The notes under the pieces were generated by a model that was given only the letters and a program-made list of their open reading frames with translations, was not told the DNA's origin and did no database searches. Below, one piece after another: positions 5,800 through 10,614 of a DNA stretch of 10,614 nucleotides. The translations under genes and the position numbers were made by a program. The DNA is from DASPWW01 sp035461345. GTDB taxonomy: Bacteria; Actinomycetota; Thermoleophilia; Solirubrobacterales; 70-9. The DNA is taken from assembly GCA_035461345.1 (NCBI GenBank), contig DATHVJ010000133.1:1-10614 (forward strand), read 5' to 3'. The stretch's first letter is position 1. Each line of letters opens with the position of its first letter.

Positions 5800-7575
5800 A
5801 TGTTCGAGAAGGTGCTGGTCGCCAACCGGGGCGAGATCGCCGTCCGCGTGATGCGGACGCTGAAGGAGATGGGGATTGGCTCGGTCGGCGTCTACTCCGA
5901 GATCGACCGCGGCGCCCCCCACGTCCGCGAGGCCGACGAGGCCCACCTGCTGGGGCCGGCCGCCCCGGCCGAGAGCTACCTCGCGGTGCCGAAGATCATC
6001 GACACCGCGAAGCGCGCCGGCGCCGAGGCGATCCATCCGGGATACGGCTTCCTGGCCGAGAACGCCGAGTTCGCGAGCGAGGGCGAGGCGGCGGGGATCG
6101 TGTTCATCGGCCCGCCGGCGAGCGCGATCGAGGCGATGGGGTCGAAGACCCGAGCTCGCGAGCTGATGGCCGAAGCCGGCGTCCCGATCGTCCCCGGGAC
6201 GACCTCGCCGGTCGACGACCTCGACGCCGCGAAGAAGGCCGCCGCCGAGATCGGCTACCCGGTGGCCTGCAAGGCGGCGGGCGGCGGCGGTGGGAAGGGA
6301 TTCCGCGTCGCGAGCTCCGAGGACGAGCTCGCCGACGCCTTCGAGGGGGCCTCGCGGGAGGGAGAGAAGTTCTTCTCCGACCCGACGGTGTACATCGAGC
6401 GCTACCTCGAGGACCCCCGCCACGTCGAGGTGCAGGTGCTCGCGGACTCGAACGGAAACGTGATCCACCTCGGGGAGCGCGACTGCTCGATCCAGCGGCG
6501 CCATCAGAAGCTGATCGAGGAGGCGCCCGGCCCGCACGTCGACGCCGGGATGCGCGAGCGGATCGGCAAGATCGCCGTCGACGCCGCGGCCGCCGTGGGC
6601 TACCGCTCTGCCGGGACCGTCGAGGGCCTCCAGGTCGGCGACGACTACTTCTTCCTCGAGATGAACACCCGGGTCCAGGTCGAGCACTGCGTGACCGAGA
6701 TGGTCACGGGGATCGACATCGTTCGCGAGCAGGTGCTGATCGCCGCCGGCGAGGAGCTTTCGATCGCCCAGGACGACGTCGAGCTGCGCGGGCACGCGAT
6801 CGAGTGCCGCATCAACGCCGAGGCGGCACACAAGAACTTCGCCCCGGCGCCGGGGACGATTGCGGGCTACCGCGAGCCCGCCGGCCCGGGGGTGCGAGTT
6901 GACTCCGGAGTCGAGCCCGGCTCCGAGGTGACCCCGATGTACGACCCGATGGTCGCCAAGCTGATCGTGTGGGACGTGGACCGCGACCACGCCACGCGCC
7001 GCATGCTCCGCGCCCTGGACGAGTACGAGGTCGGGGGGATCACCACCCTGATCCCGTTCCATCGCGCGATCCTGGCCACCGAGCAGTGGGCGAACGGGGA
7101 GACGTGCCGTGACCTGATCTCGGACCGCAAGTGGCTCAAGTCGCTCGCGCCCGAGCCGCCTCCGCAGAGCGCCGACGGGCAGCCCGAGGCCGACGGCGCC
7201 GGCCCGGCTGCGGAGCGCACCTACCAGGTCGAGGTCGACGGCCGCCTGTTCGGGGTCAAAGTGATCGGCGACGCGGCCGTCGCCGCGCCGGCCGGCAACC
7301 CGGCCGGGCTGAGGCGTCCTCCGCGCCGCGAGCGCGCCGACGCCGCCGCGGGCGGTGGGGCCACCGACAGCCTCGTCTCCCCGATCCAGGGGACCGTGCT
7401 CAAGGTCCCGGTGAGCAAGGGCGACGACGTCGACGAGGGAGCCCTGATCTGCGTCGTCGAGGCGATGAAGATGGAGAACGAGATCACCGCGCACCGCGCG
7501 GGCAAGGTGTCCACCCTCAACGTGCAGGAGGGCGGCTCCGTCGCCAGCGGCGACGTGATCGCCGTGATCGAGTGA
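5800..7575 (+). CDS. accC: acetyl/propionyl-CoA carboxylase alpha subunit: biotin carboxylase fused to biotin carrier domain
   Basis: Uses ATP and bicarbonate to carboxylate its own biotin, for transfer by a separate carboxyltransferase subunit to acetyl-CoA or propionyl-CoA (malonyl/methylmalonyl-CoA for lipid synthesis). The protein has 591 residues. Biotin carboxylase occupies about 1-445: KVLVANRGEIAVRV start, AIHPGYGFLAEN (77-88), Lys116, Lys158, glycine-rich ATP loop AAGGGGGKGF (159-168), His208, RRHQKLIEEAP with Lys237, Glu275, and FLEMNTRVQVEH with Glu287, Asn289 and Arg291. CRINAE carries Arg337. These positions agree almost exactly with E. coli AccC numbering, so catalysis should be intact. 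A Pro/Ala-rich linker (about 450-472) and a TYQVEVDGRLFGVKV strand segment lead to the biotin carrier domain (about 522-591), where EAMKMENE holds biotinylated Lys557. No carboxyltransferase (beta) gene is in the window, so acyl-chain specificity is open. Its stop overlaps the next gene (GTGA). Confidence 0.94.
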   Translation: MFEKVLVANRGEIAVRVMRTLKEMGIGSVGVYSEIDRGAPHVREADEAHLLGPAAPAESYLAVPKIIDTAKRAGAEAIHPGYGFLAENAEFASEGEAAGIVFIGPPASAIEAMGSKTRARELMAEAGVPIVPGTTSPVDDLDAAKKAAAEIGYPVACKAAGGGGGKGFRVASSEDELADAFEGASREGEKFFSDPTVYIERYLEDPRHVEVQVLADSNGNVIHLGERDCSIQRRHQKLIEEAPGPHVDAGMRERIGKIAVDAAAAVGYRSAGTVEGLQVGDDYFFLEMNTRVQVEHCVTEMVTGIDIVREQVLIAAGEELSIAQDDVELRGHAIECRINAEAAHKNFAPAPGTIAGYREPAGPGVRVDSGVEPGSEVTPMYDPMVAKLIVWDVDRDHATRRMLRALDEYEVGGITTLIPFHRAILATEQWANGETCRDLISDRKWLKSLAPEPPPQSADGQPEADGAGPAAERTYQVEVDGRLFGVKVIGDAAVAAPAGNPAGLRRPPRRERADAAAGGGATDSLVSPIQGTVLKVPVSKGDDVDEGALICVVEAMKMENEITAHRAGKVSTLNVQEGGSVASGDVIAVIE

Positions 7576-8426
7576 GCGACTCCGAGCTGCCCTGGCGCGG
7601 ACCCGGCCCCGAACGTCCCGACCTCCGCCTGCCGCCGGATCGGATGCGGCTTCGCCGCCGCGGACGGCTCTTGAAGCGGTGGATGTACGTGGCGGCGTTC
7701 GCGGACGAGTTCCTGCTGTGCGGGGCACGGGTGCAGATCGGCCCGCTGGGACAGACCTTCTGGGTGATCTACGACCGCGAGGCGGGCGAGATGCACGAGC
7801 ACACGCGGCTGCGGCTTCCGGGGGCGCGCGGCGAGGTGTTCACCGAGGACGATCGGATCCGGATCACGGTCGGCGGCGAGGTCCGGGCCAACATCCGCCC
7901 CGGCGAGGCGCGCGCGGTGGAGTCTGTGTGCAAGACCCCCGAGGGCGGCTACACCTGGACCCGCAAGACCGCCGATCTGCCGCTGGAGTGCGACGTTCGC
8001 GTCGACGGCAAGCGGTGGCAGGTCGAAGCCCGCGGCGTGCGCGACGAGTCGGCCGGCTACCACCCGCGGCACACCGTGTGGAGCTGGTCGGCGGGGGTGG
8101 GTACGAGCGCGGACGGCCGGTCGGTCGGCTGGAACCTGGTCACCGGGATAAACGACCCGCCCCGGAACAGCGAGCGCGCGATCTGGGTCGACGGCGAGCC
8201 CTCCGAGCCGGGACCGGTCGAGTTCGAGGGCCTCGACGCGGTCACCTTCGAGGGCGGCGAGCGGCTCACGTTCGAGCCCGACTGCGAGCGCGCCCGCGAG
8301 GAGAGCGGGCCGTTCGTGCGCTACAGCTACCGCCAGCCGATGGGCCGCTTCACGGGCACGCTTCCCGGCGGGATCGAGCTCGGCCACGGCCTCGGGGTGA
8401 TGGAGCACCAGGACGCGGTGTGGTGA
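7572..8426 (+). CDS. DUF2804-family protein of unknown function
   Basis: A 284-residue protein that I recognise as DUF2804 mainly from the second half: HTVWSWSAGVGTSADGR followed by VGWNLVTGINDPPRNSERAIWVDG (about 168-208). That is a Trp-rich segment, then the NLVTGIN and IWVDG signatures, with VEFEGLDAV and a C-terminal PMGRFTGTLPGGIELGHGLGVMEHQDAVW part. The family is thought to have a calycin/lipocalin-like beta-barrel fold, and no enzymatic reaction is established. An N-terminal basic stretch MRLRRRGRLLKRW (25-37) precedes the first hydrophobic strand. There is no signal peptide or clear membrane helix. The GTG at 7572 overlaps the carboxylase TGA (GTGA), so it should be translationally coupled to that gene. 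A later ATG at residue 25 is a possible but less likely start. The context suggests a lipid or acyl-CoA connection, which is inference only. Confidence 0.7.
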   Translation: MSDSELPWRGPGPERPDLRLPPDRMRLRRRGRLLKRWMYVAAFADEFLLCGARVQIGPLGQTFWVIYDREAGEMHEHTRLRLPGARGEVFTEDDRIRITVGGEVRANIRPGEARAVESVCKTPEGGYTWTRKTADLPLECDVRVDGKRWQVEARGVRDESAGYHPRHTVWSWSAGVGTSADGRSVGWNLVTGINDPPRNSERAIWVDGEPSEPGPVEFEGLDAVTFEGGERLTFEPDCERAREESGPFVRYSYRQPMGRFTGTLPGGIELGHGLGVMEHQDAVW

Positions 8427-8430
8427 CGGC

Positions 8431-8457
8431 TGTCCATTTCCTGGTCCTCTGTTCGTC
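8431..8457 (+). promoter_or_regulatory. candidate ECF42-type promoter for the DGPF gene
   Basis: TGTCCA (8431-8436) and CGTC (8454-8457) are separated by 17 bases, 31 bases before the GTG start of the DGPF gene. From memory, ECF42-controlled DGPF promoters in Streptomyces carry TGTCGA near -35 and CG(A/T)C near -10, so this differs by one base in the -35 box and matches the -10. An ECF42 gene lies just downstream. Seen: motifs and spacing. Inferred: recognition by the neighbouring sigma factor. Confidence 0.5.
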
Positions 8458-8474
8458 TCAGGGGGGACGATTCG

Positions 8475-8482
8475 AAAGGAGG
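8475..8482 (+). promoter_or_regulatory. strong ribosome binding site for the DGPF gene
   Basis: AAAGGAGG is a near-perfect anti-Shine-Dalgarno match five bases before GTG 8488. It decides the start codon and predicts high translation, in contrast to most other genes here. Confidence 0.8.
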
Positions 8483-8487
8483 AAGCC

Positions 8488-8847
8488 GTGAAGTACGCAC
8501 TGCTGATCCACCATGGCGACGCCCCGACCCCCCGTGACCCGGAGGCGTGGAGCCGCCTGTCCGAGGACGAGCAGAAGGCCATCTACGCCGAGTGGCAGGC
8601 GATCAACGAGACCCCCGGCGTGACGCCGGGCGTTCGGATGGAGACCCCTGAGTCGGCGACGACGGTGCGAGTGAGGGACGGTGAGACCCTGACTACCGAC
8701 GGCCCGTTCGTCGCCACAAAGGAGGCGCTCGGCGGCATCCTGCTGTTCGAGGCGGAGGACATCGACGCCGCGATCGAGCTCGCGTCGCGGATCCCGACCG
8801 CGCGCATGGGCGGGGCGATCGAGGTGCGCCCGATCTTCGAGCGGTGA
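8488..8847 (+). CDS. YCII-related (DGPF-motif) protein
   Basis: A 119-residue cytosolic protein of the YCII/DGPF family (ferredoxin-like alpha+beta fold). The start MKYALLIHHGD is the typical first strand. The name-giving DGPF motif is at 71-74 within TLTTDGPFVATKEALGG. The C-terminal part, EAEDIDAAIELASRIPTARMGGAIEVRPIFE, follows the family pattern through the final strand. Length is typical. The biochemical role is unknown; relation to YciI and muconolactone isomerase-like folds is only structural. DGPF genes are the regular partners and targets of ECF42 sigma factors, and one lies directly downstream on the same strand. The GTG start is fixed by a strong ribosome binding site, and a plausible ECF42 promoter lies upstream. 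A 152-base gap filled by a long palindrome separates it from the sigma gene. Confidence 0.9.
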   Translation: MKYALLIHHGDAPTPRDPEAWSRLSEDEQKAIYAEWQAINETPGVTPGVRMETPESATTVRVRDGETLTTDGPFVATKEALGGILLFEAEDIDAAIELASRIPTARMGGAIEVRPIFER

Positions 8848-8858
8848 CGCACGTGCCC

Positions 8859-9006
8859 CGTCAACCAATGGACGCCCTGTTCTGGCGGCTGCAAGCCGTT
8901 GCCTGGCTGCGTCCTCGGGAGCCCGCATAGCGCTGCTATGCCGGCTCCCTGTGTCCTTGCCATGCTCGGCTTTCGCTCGCCAGAAGCAGGCCGCCATTGG
9001 TGGACG
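8859..9006. repeat. 148-bp near-palindromic intergenic element (long inverted repeat)
   Basis: The left arm 8859-8898 pairs with 8967-9006. 30 of 40 positions are Watson-Crick and 2 are G-T, including ACCAATGG (8864-8871) against CCATTGGT (8994-9001) and TTCTGGCG (8880-8887) against CGCCAGAA (8978-8985). The centre is a near-perfect hairpin (8917-8949). Between the outer arms and the hairpin the match is weaker but partly continues. The whole element would fold as one long, slightly imperfect stem-loop or DNA cruciform. It fills the gap between the DGPF and sigma genes and includes the sigma start codon. No protein is encoded and no clear target-site duplication is visible. It could be a MITE-like or REP-like repeat, a regulatory RNA structure, or a terminator. 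Genome copies cannot be checked here. Confidence 0.85.
8917..8949. repeat. central hairpin of the palindrome, 15-bp stem with 3-base loop
   Basis: GGGAGCC, C, GCATAGC (8917-8931) pairs with GCTATGC, C, GGCTCCC (8935-8949) at 14 of 15 positions. There is one C-C mismatch (8924/8942) and a GCT loop (8932-8934). In RNA this would be very stable. It is followed by TGTGTCCTT, not a proper T-run, so it is a poor intrinsic terminator. It may still stop or protect the DGPF transcript. Confidence 0.8.
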
Positions 9007-10033
9007 CGGCACTAGAGCGGGTCTTCCGCGACGAGTGGGGGCGCGTCCTCGCCGGCCTGATCGGCTACCTCGGCGACTTCGACCTCGCCGAGGAGGCCAC
9101 CCAGGAGGCGTTCGCGGCGGCCGCCGAGCGCTGGCCGCGCGAGGGCACGCCCTCCAACCCGCGGGCGTGGCTGACGACGACGGCGCGCAACCGCGCGATC
9201 GACCGCATCCGGCGCGACCGCACGCACGCAGAGAAGCTCCGCCAGCTCGATGTTCCGAAGACCACGGAGGACGAGGTGGACGAGACGACGATCCCCGACG
9301 AGCGGCTCGAGCTGGTGTTCACCTGCTGCCACCCGGCGCTGGCGACCGAGGCCCAGGTGGCGCTGACTCTGCGAACGCTCGGCGGGCTGACGACCGAGGA
9401 GATCGCCCGCGCGTTCCTCGTCCCCGTCGAGACGATGGCCAAGCGTCTCGTGCGCGCGAAGAACAAGATCAGGACGGCCGGGATCCCCTTCCGCGTCCCG
9501 CCAGACCACCTGCTCCCCGACCGGCTCGCCGCGGTGCTCGCGGTCGTCTACCTGATCTTCAACGAGGGGTACTCGTCGCCGCCCACCCGGGGGGATCTCG
9601 CCACCGAGGCGATCCGGCTCGGGCACACGCTGGCCGAGCTGATGCCCGACGAGCCCGAGGCGCACGGCCTGCTGGCGCTGATGCTGATCAACGACGCCCG
9701 CCGCGACGCGCGCTTCGCCGACGACACGGTCGTCCTGCTTCGCGACCAGGACCGCTCGCGGTGGGACCGCGACGAGATCGCGGAGGGCCGCGAGGTGCTG
9801 CGCCGGGCGCTGGCGCTCGGCGGCCGCGGGCCGTACGTCGTCCAGGCGGCGATCGCCGACCTGCACGCCGACGAGCCCCAGGACTGGCCGCAGATCGCGG
9901 CGCTGTACGGAGAGCTCGCGCGGCTCACCGGCTCGCCGGTCGTCGAGCTCAACCAGGCGGCCGCGCTCGCCGAGGCGGGTGAGGTGGAGACCGCGCTCGC
10001 GCTCGCGGATGGCCTCGACCTCGACGACTACCT

Positions 10034-10614
<581 letters not shown>

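Noticed and set aside
3405..5825. 806-codon open frame on the minus strand across the methyltransferase and purA
   Set aside because: The plus strand encodes unmistakable enzymes here; the antisense product has no recognisable domain.
5455..7728. 757-codon minus-strand open frame across accC
   Set aside because: Antisense shadow of accC, with compositional bias only.
7679..8491. Second plus-strand frame over the DUF2804 gene
   Set aside because: Arg/Gly-rich translation without motifs; the other frame matches DUF2804 and is coupled to accC.
8951..9982. Frame starting inside the palindrome and running through the sigma gene
   Set aside because: Arg/Ala/Pro-rich shadow of the sigma factor, which has clear region 2 and region 4 motifs in the true frame.

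Overview
This is GC-rich DNA with dense, almost entirely plus-strand genes. It reads as chromosomal DNA of an actinobacterium-like organism, most likely a deep-branching class such as Thermoleophilia. That placement is an inference from three things: the rplI-dnaB order, the fused biotin carboxylase/biotin carrier protein, and the weak Shine-Dalgarno use. No 16S or other phylogenetic marker was compared. I see no transposase, phage structural gene, tRNA, rRNA or CRISPR array.

Layout. (1) 1-2770 is a replication/ribosome block: the 3' part of rplI (ribosomal protein L9), dnaB (replicative helicase), and a DnaC/DnaI-like AAA+ ATPase. The ATPase is probably the helicase loader; it starts directly after the dnaB stop behind a strong ribosome binding site. 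(2) 2803-4415 is a two-gene unit of an alpha/beta hydrolase and a class I methyltransferase. They are coupled by an ATGA overlap and preceded by a good promoter-like sequence whose -35 box overlaps the loader stop codon. (3) 4473-5780 is purA, adenylosuccinate synthetase. (4) 5800-8426 is an acyl-CoA carboxylase alpha subunit (biotin carboxylase plus carrier domain), coupled by a GTGA overlap to a DUF2804-type protein of unknown function. (5) 8431-10208 is a regulatory module: a YCII/DGPF-motif protein followed by an ECF sigma factor of the ECF42 type (region 2, region 4, DUF6596 and a TPR-like C-terminal part). A plausible ECF42-type promoter lies before the DGPF gene. A 148-bp near-palindrome fills the gap before the sigma gene and runs over its start codon. 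(6) 10614-10034, minus strand, is the 3' part of a short-chain dehydrogenase/reductase convergent with the sigma gene. It seems to have lost its normal stop codon through a one-base change and reads on into the antisense of the sigma gene.

How the parts fit. Most genes are housekeeping: helicase and loader, purine synthesis and fatty-acyl precursor supply. The accessory elements are the hydrolase/methyltransferase pair and the ECF42/DGPF module. The least explained structure is the long palindrome at 8859-9006. Several starts (2803, 5800 and less clearly 4473) have no Shine-Dalgarno sequence but a -10-like hexamer 7-9 bases upstream of ATG, which suggests leaderless mRNAs.
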